A DNA stretch of 64,000 bases, from assembly GCA_050249835.1 (NCBI GenBank), contig JBFWPT010000007.1:30307-94306 (forward strand), in the 5' to 3' direction. The stretch's first letter is position 1; each line of letters begins with the position of its first letter. Both the position numbers and the translations under genes were made by a program. The DNA is from Miltoncostaea sp050249835 (GTDB lineage Bacteria > Actinomycetota > Thermoleophilia > Miltoncostaeales > Miltoncostaeaceae). Positions 9,423 through 17,826 of the stretch are shown piece after piece. The notes under the pieces are model-generated. The model saw only the letters and a program-made list of their open reading frames with translations. It was not told the origin of the DNA and searched no databases.

Positions 9423-9428
9423 TAGGTT
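9423..9428 (+). promoter_or_regulatory. -10 box TAGGTT of the cytochrome oxidase operon
   Basis: TAGGTT is followed by 7 nt and the GTG at 9436, supporting a leaderless start of ctaC. No -35 consensus is visible. Confidence 0.5.
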
Positions 9429-9435
9429 GCCGCCC

Positions 9436-10227
9436 GTGCTGAGGAGCCGCCACACGGTCCCGTTGCTGATCCTGCTCATCGTGATCGGCGCCGCGTCCGC
9501 CGCCGTCGCCCTGCTGATCGACTGGCTGCCCGATCAGGCGTCCGAGCAGGCCGAGCGGGTCGATCTCCTCCTGTGGTTCGTGGTCTGGGTGTCCCTCGCC
9601 CTGTTCACCATCGTGATGGCCGTCCTGATCTACTCGATCTGGCGCTTCCGGGTGCCCGAGGACGACGACGAGGACGGGCCCCCGACCCACGGCAACACCC
9701 AGCTCGAGATCATCTGGACGATCATCCCGGCGGTGCTGCTGGCGGTGGTCGCGGTGTGGGCCTACATCGTGCTCGCGGACAACGAGGCGCTCGCCGCCCA
9801 GGAGGACCGCATCACGATCGACGTGACCGCCGAGCAGTTCGCGTGGACCTTCTCCTACCCGGACGACAACATCGCCTCCGGCGACCTGCGCGTCCCGGTG
9901 GACAAGCAGATCGTGCTGAAGATGCGCGCGAAGGACGTCATCCACGACTTCTACGTCATCGAGTGGAAGGTCAAGGAGGACGTCGTCCCCGGCATCACGA
10001 CGGACCTGATCATCGACCCCAACGAGACGGGGACGTTCCAGGTCGTCTGCGCCGAGCTCTGCGGCGTCGGCCACGGGGTGATGCGCACGCGCGTCATCGT
10101 CATGGAGCCCGGCGACTACGCGAGCTGGCTCGCCTCCGCGAAGCAGCAGGTCGCCCGGGAGGCCGCCGCCGCGAACGCGGGCTCCGGTGACCAGGGCGGC
10201 ACGACCACCACCGGCGAGACGCCCTGA
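9436..10227 (+). CDS. ctaC: Cytochrome c oxidase subunit II
   Basis: A 263-residue subunit II with an N-terminal hydrophobic segment and a second helix (the two-helix hairpin anchor), then a cupredoxin domain. The CuA site is intact: Cys205, Cys209, His213 and Met216 in the C-x3-C-x3-H-x2-M arrangement, with the upstream His in VIHDFY. It receives electrons from cytochrome c at the outer face of the membrane. A TTG start three codons upstream (9427) is possible, but it lies inside the -10 box, so GTG 9436 is preferred. It is first of four oxidase genes; the tail after the CuA domain is Gly/Thr-rich. Confidence 0.93.
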   Translation: MLRSRHTVPLLILLIVIGAASAAVALLIDWLPDQASEQAERVDLLLWFVVWVSLALFTIVMAVLIYSIWRFRVPEDDDEDGPPTHGNTQLEIIWTIIPAVLLAVVAVWAYIVLADNEALAAQEDRITIDVTAEQFAWTFSYPDDNIASGDLRVPVDKQIVLKMRAKDVIHDFYVIEWKVKEDVVPGITTDLIIDPNETGTFQVVCAELCGVGHGVMRTRVIVMEPGDYASWLASAKQQVAREAAAANAGSGDQGGTTTTGETP

Positions 10228-10247
10228 GCGGGGGGACGAGGAGACCC

Positions 10248-12995
10248 ATGGCCACCCACGCACCCACCCACTCGCACGCCGGCGGGCACGAGCACCACCT
10301 CGACCCGCGACCGCTCTCCTACTGGTGGAAGCGCGCCGCGCTCTGGACGATCGGCGGCTTCCTCTTCGGGATGGCGATCGTCTACCTGGGTCGCCTCATC
10401 TTCCAGATGGACCCGCTGTGGCAGCCCCAGGTCTACTGGACGTTCGCCTCCGCCATCTCGTGCATCGCCTTCACCGTCGGCATCGGGTGCTGGGACTACT
10501 GGTGGCGCTGGATGACCGGCCGCCAGGTCGACCCCGAGGACCACTCGCTGCACGGGGCCGAGTCCTGGAAGGACTACTTCAAGGCCAACACCGATCACAA
10601 GGTGATCGGCATCCAGTACATGGTCGGCGTCTTCTTCTTCTTCGCGATCGGCGGCATCTTCGCCCTGCTGGTCCGCGCGGAGCTCGCCGACCCGGGGCAG
10701 TCCGTCGGCGACGCCGAGACGTACAACGGCCTGTTCAGCGTCCACGCGGCGCTGATGATCTTCCTGTTCGTCATCCCGTCGTTCGTCGGGCTCTCGAACT
10801 ACGTCCTGCCGATCATGATCGGCGCGAAGGACATGGCCTTCCCGCGCCTGAACGCCCTGTCGTTCTGGCTGCTCATCCCCGGCGGCGTCCTCCTCGCGAT
10901 CTCACCGGCCTTCGGAGCCTTCTCCGCCGGGTGGACGGCCTACACGCCGCTCGCGACCCAGGGCGGGACGGGCACGACGCTCTTCGAGGTGGGCGTCCAG
11001 ATCATCGGCGCCAGCTCGATCATGGGCGCGATCAACTTCCTGGTGACCATCTTCACCATGCGGGCGCCGGGAATGACCGTCTGGCGCATGCCGCTGCTCG
11101 CGTGGGCGCAGGCCACCACCTCGGCCCTCGTCGTGTTCGGCACGCCGTTCATCGCCGGGTCGCAGTTCATGACGCTGTTCGACCGTGTCATGGGGACGCA
11201 CTTCTTCGACCCCACCGGTGGCGGCGACGTGATCATGTACCAGCACGTCTTCTGGTTCTACTCGCACCCGGCCGTCTACATCATGATCCTGCCGGGCTTC
11301 GGGATCATCAGCGAGGTCATAGCCACGCATGCGCGCAAGCCGATCTTCGGCTATCGCGCCATCGCGTTCTCGACCGTCGCCATCGCCGTCCTCGGGTTCG
11401 GCGTGTGGGCCCACCACATGTTCGTCTCGGGCATGGCCGCCTGGCTGCGCGTGCCCATGATGATCACCACGATCATCATCGCGGTGCCCACGGGCGTGAA
11501 GGTGTTCTCCTGGCTCGGGACCTTGTGGGGCGGGCGGATCCACCTGCGAACGCCCATGCTGTTCGCGCTCGGCTTCATCACGACCTTCGTCATCGGCGGG
11601 TTCTCCGGGGTGATGCTCGGCACGATCCCCGTGGACATCACCGTCACCGACACCTACTTCGTGGTGGCCCACATCCACTACGTGTTCGTCGGCGGCTCGC
11701 TGTTCACGGTCCTCGCCGGCGTCTACCACTGGTTCCCGAAGATGACGGGCCGGATGTACGACGAGCGCCTCGGCAAGCTCTCGTTCTGGGTCATCTTCAT
11801 CGGCTTCAACGCGACGTTCCTGCCGATGCACTGGCTCGGCCTGCACGGCATGCCGCGCCGGGTCGCGACCTACGACGACCGCTTCGGCACCCTCAACGCG
11901 ATCATCTCCGGCGCCTCGATCATCATGGGCATCGGGCTCCTGATCTTCGCCTACAATATGATCGTGTCGTGGCGGAAGGGCCCCAAGGCGCCGTGGAACC
12001 CCTGGCGCGGCCGGTCCCTCGAGTGGCTCGTCTCCTCGCCGCCGTCGGTGTTCAACTTCGAGAGCACCCCGCAGGTCGTGGGCGGCCCGTACCAGTACGG
12101 CATCCCGGGCGCGCGGCACGCGGTCGTGTTCGCCCCGGAGGAGATCGGCGGCGAGCTCACCGAGACCGAGCGCCGGACGATCCTGGTCATCGCCAAGCAG
12201 ACCGTCGCCTCGGCGACCCTCATCGACGAGCTGCGCCGCCGCGGCCACGAGGACCTGTGGCGGTTCACGATCGCCGTCCCGCTCGAGGGCTCGGACCGCA
12301 GGGCCGCCGAGCGGCGGCTGCAGGCCACCCTCTCGGTGCTGGCCGAGGCCGGCATCGACGCGAGCGGCCTCGTCGTGGACGGCGACCCGTTCGACGCCTA
12401 CACCAAGGTCTCGGTGGACGAGGACGTCCACGAGCTGATCCTCGCGACCTTCCCCACCGGGAAGTCGGCCTGGATGGCGGACGACATGGTGGACCGCCTC
12501 CGCAAGGCGTCGAACCTCGGCATCACGCGCGTGGTCGTCTCCGAGGAGGAGGCCTCCGAGCCCCTCGACCGCCCGGGCGTCACCCGCGTGGCCGTGATCG
12601 CCGACGACGCCCTGGGCGGCGCCGGCCTGGCCGAGTCCCTCCGCGAGCGCGCCGACGCCGGCCCGATCGCGACCATCCTGCTGTACCCGATGGCGCTCGC
12701 CGGCCCGGGCTGGACCGACGACGCCGAGGACATCCGGGCGGCCGCCACGGAGCGCGTGCGCGGCGCGATCGCCGGTCTGCAGGACGCGGGCGTCAACGCG
12801 CGCGGCGAGGTCCTCGACGGTGACGCCGCGGCCGCCGCGGCGATCGCCCGCACCGACCACGCCGCGGGCCTCATCCTCGTCGCCGCCACCCCCGGCGGGC
12901 GGCTGTCGTCCGACGACGCGCTGGCCGCCGTGACGGCCGCCGCGGGAGAGGTGCCGGTGGAGCGGATCGTCGTCGATGCGGGGGCGCCGGCCTGA
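10248..12995 (+). CDS. ctaD: Cytochrome c oxidase subunit I (A2-type) fused to two C-terminal Usp-like domains
   Basis: This 915-residue protein is far longer than a usual subunit I (about 530-600). Residues 1-115 add two helices, and the catalytic core follows to about residue 600. Heme and CuB ligands are present: HAALMIF for low-spin heme a, the HHMFVSGM pair, and the AHIHYVFVGG segment. The Cu-Tyr motif reads Y338-SHPAVY-344, so the D-channel Glu is replaced and YS precedes the His, the signature of A2-type heme-copper oxidases. Residues 643-770 (RTILVIAKQ onward) and about 780-915 resemble universal stress protein-like domains. ACGAGGAG precedes the ATG, and the gene overlaps ctaE (TGATG). 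Confidence 0.93.
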   Translation: MATHAPTHSHAGGHEHHLDPRPLSYWWKRAALWTIGGFLFGMAIVYLGRLIFQMDPLWQPQVYWTFASAISCIAFTVGIGCWDYWWRWMTGRQVDPEDHSLHGAESWKDYFKANTDHKVIGIQYMVGVFFFFAIGGIFALLVRAELADPGQSVGDAETYNGLFSVHAALMIFLFVIPSFVGLSNYVLPIMIGAKDMAFPRLNALSFWLLIPGGVLLAISPAFGAFSAGWTAYTPLATQGGTGTTLFEVGVQIIGASSIMGAINFLVTIFTMRAPGMTVWRMPLLAWAQATTSALVVFGTPFIAGSQFMTLFDRVMGTHFFDPTGGGDVIMYQHVFWFYSHPAVYIMILPGFGIISEVIATHARKPIFGYRAIAFSTVAIAVLGFGVWAHHMFVSGMAAWLRVPMMITTIIIAVPTGVKVFSWLGTLWGGRIHLRTPMLFALGFITTFVIGGFSGVMLGTIPVDITVTDTYFVVAHIHYVFVGGSLFTVLAGVYHWFPKMTGRMYDERLGKLSFWVIFIGFNATFLPMHWLGLHGMPRRVATYDDRFGTLNAIISGASIIMGIGLLIFAYNMIVSWRKGPKAPWNPWRGRSLEWLVSSPPSVFNFESTPQVVGGPYQYGIPGARHAVVFAPEEIGGELTETERRTILVIAKQTVASATLIDELRRRGHEDLWRFTIAVPLEGSDRRAAERRLQATLSVLAEAGIDASGLVVDGDPFDAYTKVSVDEDVHELILATFPTGKSAWMADDMVDRLRKASNLGITRVVVSEEEASEPLDRPGVTRVAVIADDALGGAGLAESLRERADAGPIATILLYPMALAGPGWTDDAEDIRAAATERVRGAIAGLQDAGVNARGEVLDGDAAAAAAIARTDHAAGLILVAATPGGRLSSDDALAAVTAAAGEVPVERIVVDAGAPA

Positions 12996-13624
12996 TGGCG
13001 ACGGTCGACCCGCACGTGCACGCGCCCGCCTCGGGCGCCACCCCGCCGCCGTCGCGCGGCAGCCAGATCAGCATGGGCCTCCTGGCGATGATCTTCTTCA
13101 TCGGCTCGGAGATCATGCTGTTCGCCTCGTTCTTCGCGGCGTACTTCTTCGTCCGGTTCAACGTCTCGGAGCAGTGGCCGCCGCTCGACAGCAACGGCGA
13201 GCCCTTCGAGCTCCCGATCATCCTGACGGGGCTCAACACCCTGATCCTGGTGGCGTCGAGCTTCACCCTCCACTGGGGTGAGCACCGGCTGAAGCACTAC
13301 AACGACCGCAAGGGCATCGAACGCGGCCTGATGGTCACGATCTTCCTGGGCGCCACGTTCCTGATCATCCAGATCAACGAGTACGTGCACCTCGGCTTCA
13401 CGCCGACCGACCTCGCGTTCGGCTCGACCTTCTACACCCTCACCGGCTTCCACGGCCTGCACGTGTTCGTCGGCCTGACGCTGCTGACGCTCTGCCTGAT
13501 CCGCGTCAAGAAGGCGCGGGACTTCAGCAACGTGTTCGCCACGCCGCTGACCGCCGCCAGCCTCTACTGGCACTTCGTCGACGTGGTCTGGGTGCTCCTC
13601 TTCGTGCTCGTCTACCTCCTATGA
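12995..13624 (+). CDS. ctaE: Cytochrome c oxidase subunit III
   Basis: A 209-residue, five-helix subunit III. The family motifs FIGSEIMLFASFFAAYFF, the INEYVH segment, FHGLHVFVGL and the C-terminal YWHFVDVVWVLLF are all visible, the last two being highly conserved in COX3. It stabilises the catalytic core and proton uptake. The ATG overlaps the last base of the ctaD stop and its own stop overlaps the cytochrome c gene (ATGA), so the four oxidase genes are translationally coupled. Confidence 0.95.
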   Translation: MATVDPHVHAPASGATPPPSRGSQISMGLLAMIFFIGSEIMLFASFFAAYFFVRFNVSEQWPPLDSNGEPFELPIILTGLNTLILVASSFTLHWGEHRLKHYNDRKGIERGLMVTIFLGATFLIIQINEYVHLGFTPTDLAFGSTFYTLTGFHGLHVFVGLTLLTLCLIRVKKARDFSNVFATPLTAASLYWHFVDVVWVLLFVLVYLL

Positions 13625-14118
13625 CGGGGGCCCGTTTGCGTCACTCCGGCCGCGCCGCGGTCGCGATCGTCCTCGGTGCGGGCGTGCTCGCCCTGGCCGG
13701 GTGCGGTGGCGACGACTTCTCGGACGCCGACCTCGACAACGGCGAGCAGGTCTTCGCGACGCTGTGCGCGGGCTGCCACACGCTCGAGGCCGCCGGGACG
13801 CCCCCGTCGGACATCGGGCCGAACCTCGACGACTCGTTCCGCGCGTCGCGCGAGGTGGGCATGCCCGACGAGCAGTTCGCCGGGGTCGTCCAGCGCTGGA
13901 TCAAGATCGCCCAGAAGCCGATGCCGCGCGACCTGGTGACGGGCGCCGACGCCCGCGACGTGTCGGCCTACATCGCCTCCGTGGCGGGGACGTCCCCCGA
14001 GAGCACGGTGCGACCCGCGACGACCACGCCCGAGGTGCCGGAGCAGTCCCGCCAGGAGCCGGCGGACGTCGATGAGGGCGGCTCGGGCGGCGGCGGCGGG
14101 GGCGGGGACGAGGAGTAG
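13621..14118 (+). CDS. Lipoprotein cytochrome c
   Basis: A 165-residue monoheme cytochrome c with a lipobox (LALAGC) after a hydrophobic signal, so it should be lipid-anchored outside the membrane. Heme attachment is at C49-A-G-C52-H53 and the likely axial Met is Met101 in QKPMPRD. The C-terminal 45 residues are Thr/Pro/Glu- and Gly-rich and look disordered. Its place directly after ctaE suggests it is the electron donor to CuA, replacing the fused cytochrome domain of caa3 oxidases. That role is inferred from context and family. Confidence 0.88.
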   Translation: MTGARLRHSGRAAVAIVLGAGVLALAGCGGDDFSDADLDNGEQVFATLCAGCHTLEAAGTPPSDIGPNLDDSFRASREVGMPDEQFAGVVQRWIKIAQKPMPRDLVTGADARDVSAYIASVAGTSPESTVRPATTTPEVPEQSRQEPADVDEGGSGGGGGGGDEE

Positions 14119-14138
14119 TCCCGCGCCCGTTCGCGGGA
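14119..14138 (+). terminator. Hairpin after the oxidase operon (7-bp stem)
   Basis: TCCCGCG and CGCGGGA form a perfect 7-bp stem around a 6-nt loop immediately after the cytochrome c stop. There is no U-tract, so it may act as a weak terminator or RNA stabiliser before the SDR gene. Confidence 0.4.
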
Positions 14139-14151
14139 CGGGGGTGAGGCG

Positions 14152-14856
14152 ATGAGCGGACGGCTGGACGGCAGCCGGGTGGTGGTGACCGGGGCGTCGC
14201 GCGGCCTGGGCCGCGCGCTGGCGGAGGCCTTCGCGGCAGAGGGCGCCCGCCTCGTGCTGACGGCCACGACGGCCGGCCGCCTGGACGCCACCCTCGCCGC
14301 GGTCCGCGACCGGGGCGCCGACGCCCATCCCGTCGCGCTCGACCTGGCCGACCGCGCATCCGTCGCGTCCGCCGCCGCGGAGGCGCTCGCCGCGCTCGGG
14401 CGCGTCGACGTCCTCGTCGCCAACGCCTCGGTGCTGGGCACCCGCGAGCCGCTCGAGACGTACCCCGCGGACACCTGGGACGAGGTGATGGCCGTCAACG
14501 CCACGGGCGCGCTCGCGCTCATCCAGGGCCTCCTGCCCGGCATGGCCGACGGCGGCGCGATCATCGCGGTCACCTCGGGCGCCGCGGGGCGCGCCGGCTG
14601 GGGGGCCTACGCCGTCTCGAAGCTCGCCCTGGAGGGGATCACCGGCATGCTCCGGGAGGAGCTTGCGGACCGCGGCATCCGTTGCGTCGCCGTCAACCCG
14701 GGCGGGCTGCGCACGGCGATGCGCGCGGCCGCCTACCCGGACGAGGACCCGGCCACCCTGCCGCGCCCCGCGAGCGTGGTCGAGCCGTTCCTGGCGATCG
14801 CCGCGGGGGCCGACCCCGGCCCCCGCATCGACGCCCGCGACTGGCGCGCCGCGTGA
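14152..14856 (+). CDS. Short-chain dehydrogenase/reductase (SDR)
   Basis: A 234-residue classical SDR. The NAD(P)-binding TGASRGLG motif lies at residues 13-20, the VANAS stabilising motif follows, and the catalytic triad is Ser142, Tyr153 and Lys157 (YAVSK). An Arg within TTAGRL near residue 43 may favour NADPH. The PGGLRTAM segment is the usual substrate/cofactor loop. The substrate is unknown. GGGGTGAGG lies just upstream of the ATG, and the gene overlaps the following dipeptidase gene by 4 bp, so the two are probably co-transcribed. Confidence 0.85.
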   Translation: MSGRLDGSRVVVTGASRGLGRALAEAFAAEGARLVLTATTAGRLDATLAAVRDRGADAHPVALDLADRASVASAAAEALAALGRVDVLVANASVLGTREPLETYPADTWDEVMAVNATGALALIQGLLPGMADGGAIIAVTSGAAGRAGWGAYAVSKLALEGITGMLREELADRGIRCVAVNPGGLRTAMRAAAYPDEDPATLPRPASVVEPFLAIAAGADPGPRIDARDWRAA

Positions 14857-15527
14857 GGCCCATCCCCGAGCTGGGCTCCACCGAGGGCTGGCGGGAGGTG
14901 CCGATCGCGGCCGTCGAAGAGCCCCTCGTGCGGGTGGCGGAGATCGGCCCGCGGGTGATCGACGACCCCCGGTACCACGCCGCCGGCCTTCCGGGAGCCA
15001 TCGACCGCGGCTGGATCCGGGAGGGCGTCGCCGGGCGCCTCGCGGCGGTCGCCGCCGCGCTGCCGGACGGCATGACGCTGGTCGTCTGGGACGGCTACCG
15101 CCCCATCGAGACCCAGGCGGCGCTGTACGACGGCTACCTCTCCGAGCTGGAGATGGTCCACCCCGACTGGCCCGCGGACGCCCTGGAGGACGCCGCCGCG
15201 CGGTACGTCACGCCGCCGTCGCGGTCGCTGGTGGCCCCCCCACCGCACCTCACCGGGGGCGCGGTCGACCTGACCCTCGGCGACGGCGACGGCCGACCCC
15301 TCGACCTCGGGACCGACTTCGACGCCTTCGTGCCCGAGGCCGGCTCGCGGGCGCTGGAGGAGGTCCCCGGGACGGCCCGCGACCTGCGCCGCACCCTGTT
15401 CTGGGCGATGCACGCCGAGGGCTTCACCGCCTACGCCGAGGAGTGGTGGCACTTCGACCACGGCGACCAGTTCTGGGGGCTCGCCACCGGCCTGCCCGCC
15501 CGGTACGCGGCCGCCCCGGCCCCGTAA
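14853..15527 (+). CDS. D-alanyl-D-alanine dipeptidase (VanX/DdpX family)
   Basis: A 224-residue member of the M15D peptidases. The zinc site is complete: His132 and Asp139 in HLTGGAVD, and Glu197/His200 in EEWWHFDHG, where Glu197 is the catalytic base and His200 the third ligand. A conserved Arg lies in WDGYRP. Such enzymes hydrolyse D-Ala-D-Ala, either in vancomycin resistance or, more often in soil bacteria, in recycling of cell wall dipeptide. No vanHA genes are nearby, so recycling is more likely. It starts at GTG 14853, overlapping the SDR stop (GTGA). Confidence 0.88.
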   Translation: MRPIPELGSTEGWREVPIAAVEEPLVRVAEIGPRVIDDPRYHAAGLPGAIDRGWIREGVAGRLAAVAAALPDGMTLVVWDGYRPIETQAALYDGYLSELEMVHPDWPADALEDAAARYVTPPSRSLVAPPPHLTGGAVDLTLGDGDGRPLDLGTDFDAFVPEAGSRALEEVPGTARDLRRTLFWAMHAEGFTAYAEEWWHFDHGDQFWGLATGLPARYAAAPAP

Positions 15528-15530
15528 CAT
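15525..15530 (+). promoter_or_regulatory. -10 box TAACAT before the ubiA-ccm-hem run
   Basis: TAACAT overlaps the stop of the dipeptidase gene and is followed by 7 nt and the GTG at 15538. This suggests that the long heme/cytochrome run has its own leaderless promoter. Confidence 0.45.
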
Positions 15531-15537
15531 CGCCCCG

Positions 15538-16422
15538 GTGACCACCTCGGAGGCCGCACCGCGCGCGGCGGGGCTCGGGCTGATCCCGGCCCTGCTGTCC
15601 TTCGTGCGCTTCTCGCACACGATCTTCGCCCTGCCGTTCGCGCTCGCCGCGGCGGTGATGGCGCGGATGGAGGTGCCCGCGGCCGCCACCCTCGCGTGGA
15701 TCGCGACGGCGATGGTCGGCGCCCGCAGCCTGGCGATGGCGCTCAACCGGATCATCGACGCGGACATCGACGCCGCCAACCCGCGCACCGCCTCGCGCGA
15801 GCTGCCCTCCGGGCGCCTCGGCATGGGGCAGGTGGTCGGGTTCTGCGTCGTCAGCCTCGCGGTGCTCCTGATCGCCGTGTCCCAGCTCCCGATGGAGACC
15901 TGGGTGCTGTGGCCCATCCCGGTGGCGGCGTTCGTGCTCTACCCGCTCGCCAAGCGCGTCACCTGGACCTGCCACCTGGCGCTCGGGCTCACGATCGGCA
16001 TCGCCCCGATGGGCGCCTGGCTCGCCGTGACGGGCGACCTGTCGGCCGCGCCGATCATGCTCGGCCTCGGCGTGGCCCTCTGGATCGCGGGGTTCGACAT
16101 CATCTACGCGCTGCTCGACGTGGACTTCGACCGCTCCCACGACGTGCAGTCGGTGCCCGCCCGCTTCGGCGAGGCGCGCGCGCTCTGGTTCACGCGCGTG
16201 CTCCACGCCGGCGCGATCCTCCTGCTCGTCGGCGCCGGCGTGGCCGCCGGGTCGGGGACCGCCTACTTCGTCGGGGTCGGCGCCTGCGCCCTGGTGCTGC
16301 TCTACGAGAACGCCATCGTGCGGCCCGGGGACACCTCGCGCGTGCAGGCGGCCTTCGCCCAGTCCAACGGGCTGCTGGCCGTCGTCTTCCTGGTCTTCAC
16401 GCTCGTCGACGTCACCCTCTGA
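15538..16422 (+). CDS. UbiA family prenyltransferase (MqnP-like)
   Basis: A 294-residue integral membrane prenyltransferase. The first Asp-rich motif is N-R-I-I-D-A-D-I-D near residues 76-84, followed by ANPRTASRELPSGR, and the second is in DIIYALLDVDFDRSHDVQSVPARFG. The second motif and the overall length match the UbiA/MqnP group that prenylates 4-hydroxybenzoate-like or futalosine-pathway naphthoate intermediates. Its place in front of cytochrome c biogenesis genes fits menaquinone synthesis, but other mqn or men genes are not in the window, so the exact acceptor is undetermined. Confidence 0.82.
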   Translation: MTTSEAAPRAAGLGLIPALLSFVRFSHTIFALPFALAAAVMARMEVPAAATLAWIATAMVGARSLAMALNRIIDADIDAANPRTASRELPSGRLGMGQVVGFCVVSLAVLLIAVSQLPMETWVLWPIPVAAFVLYPLAKRVTWTCHLALGLTIGIAPMGAWLAVTGDLSAAPIMLGLGVALWIAGFDIIYALLDVDFDRSHDVQSVPARFGEARALWFTRVLHAGAILLLVGAGVAAGSGTAYFVGVGACALVLLYENAIVRPGDTSRVQAAFAQSNGLLAVVFLVFTLVDVTL

Positions 16423-16426
16423 CGCC

Positions 16427-17131
16427 GTGGCGGGGGAGCTCGTGCGCGCCACGGGTCTCGTCAAGCGCTTCGGCGAGCGGCGGGCGGTGGACCGGGTGGA
16501 CGTCAGCCTCGCGCCCGGCGAGTGCCTGGCCGTGCTGGGCCCGAACGGGGCCGGCAAGAGCACCCTGCTGCGGATGATCGCGACGCTCCTGCGGCCCGAG
16601 TCGGGCACGGTGGAGGTCTGCGGCCACGCCCTCCCCCGCCACGCGGGCCGGGCGCGCGCCGAGATCGGCTACCTGGGACACGACCCGCTGGTGTACCTCG
16701 ACCTCACCGCCCGCCAGAACCTGGAGCTCTACGCGGACCTGTACGGCCTGCCGGACGTCCGCGACCGCGTGGACGCGGGCCTCGAGCGGGTCGGGCTGCT
16801 CGCCCGATCCTTCGACCCGGTCCGAACGTTCAGCCGCGGGATGGCCCAGCGTCTCGGCATCGCGCGGGCCCTCCTGCACGAGCCCCGGCTGCTCCTGCTG
16901 GACGAGCCGTACTCGGGCCTCGACGCCGCCGGGACGCGCCTGCTCGACGCCCTGCTCGGCGACCTCGGGCCGGAGCGCGGCGCGCTGCTCGTGACCCACG
17001 AGGTGGAGCGCGGCGTGCGCCTCGCCGGCCGCGCGCTGGTGCTGCGCGCCGGCCGCCCGGTGCTGCACGCGTCCCTCGAGGGGGCCGACCCGCCGGCCTT
17101 CCGGCGGCGCTACGAGGAGCTCGTCGCGTGA
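16427..17131 (+). CDS. ccmA: Heme exporter ATP-binding protein CcmA
   Basis: A 234-residue ABC ATPase with Walker A G38-PNGAGKST-46, a Q-loop region, the signature FSRGMAQRLG and Walker B LLLLDEPYSGLD. The short length and the immediate ccmB and ccmC neighbours identify it as CcmA, which powers heme release from the CcmC-CcmE complex for cytochrome c maturation. The GTG start is 4 nt after the ubiA stop, and the gene overlaps ccmB by 4 bp. Confidence 0.88.
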   Translation: MAGELVRATGLVKRFGERRAVDRVDVSLAPGECLAVLGPNGAGKSTLLRMIATLLRPESGTVEVCGHALPRHAGRARAEIGYLGHDPLVYLDLTARQNLELYADLYGLPDVRDRVDAGLERVGLLARSFDPVRTFSRGMAQRLGIARALLHEPRLLLLDEPYSGLDAAGTRLLDALLGDLGPERGALLVTHEVERGVRLAGRALVLRAGRPVLHASLEGADPPAFRRRYEELVA

Positions 17132-17826
17132 GCGCCGGACGGCCCCGCTGGGGACGCCAGCTCCGCGCGCTGCTGCGCAAGGACCTGCGCCTGGAGCTGC
17201 GGACCCGGGACACGATCGTCGCGATGCTCCTGTTCTCGATCGTCGCGATGACGATCTTCCAGTTCGCCGTCGGGGCGCGGGGAGAGGACCTGACGCCCGT
17301 CGCGGGCGGGATCCTGTGGGCCACCCTCGCCCTCACCGCGGTGCTCGGCGTGGGGCGCTCCTGGGTGCCCGAGCGCGAGCAGCGCGTGCTGGACGGGATC
17401 CTCTCCGCGCCCATCCCGCGGGACGTCCTGCTCGTGGCGAAGGCGGCCGCGATCTACTGCTACCTGGTGGTGGTCGAGGTCATCGCGGTCCCGGTCATGA
17501 CCCTCTTCTTCATCCGGAGCCCGGAGCCGGTGGACATGCTCCTGATCGGGGTCGTCTGCCTCATTGCCAACCTCGGCATCGCGGTGCTCGGCTCGCTGCT
17601 CGCCGTCCTGGCCCTCTTCGCCCGGGCCCGCGAGCTGTTGCTGCCGGTCCTGTTCCTCCCGTCGCTGCTGCCCGTCGTGATCGCCGCGTCGGGGGCCACC
17701 CACGCCATCACAGCGGGGTCGAATGACCTCGCGGAGTACCGCGGCTACTGCCTGTTCCTCGGGGTCTATGCGGTAATCTTCGCGCTTGTGGCCTACGCGA
17801 CGTACGAGCATGTCTTCGATGACTGA
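17128..17826 (+). CDS. ccmB: Heme exporter membrane protein CcmB
   Basis: A 232-residue, six-helix membrane protein beginning with the family segment ALLRKDLRLELRTRD, followed by the WATLALTAVLG region and the conserved EREQRVLDGIL segment. It forms the membrane part of the CcmAB transporter. It overlaps ccmA by 4 bp and ccmC by 8 bp, so the operon is tightly coupled. Confidence 0.9.
   Translation: MSAGRPRWGRQLRALLRKDLRLELRTRDTIVAMLLFSIVAMTIFQFAVGARGEDLTPVAGGILWATLALTAVLGVGRSWVPEREQRVLDGILSAPIPRDVLLVAKAAAIYCYLVVVEVIAVPVMTLFFIRSPEPVDMLLIGVVCLIANLGIAVLGSLLAVLALFARARELLLPVLFLPSLLPVVIAASGATHAITAGSNDLAEYRGYCLFLGVYAVIFALVAYATYEHVFDD

Noticed and set aside
14853..15527. Vancomycin resistance cluster
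   Set aside because: Only a VanX-type dipeptidase is present; vanH, vanA and vanRS partners are not adjacent.
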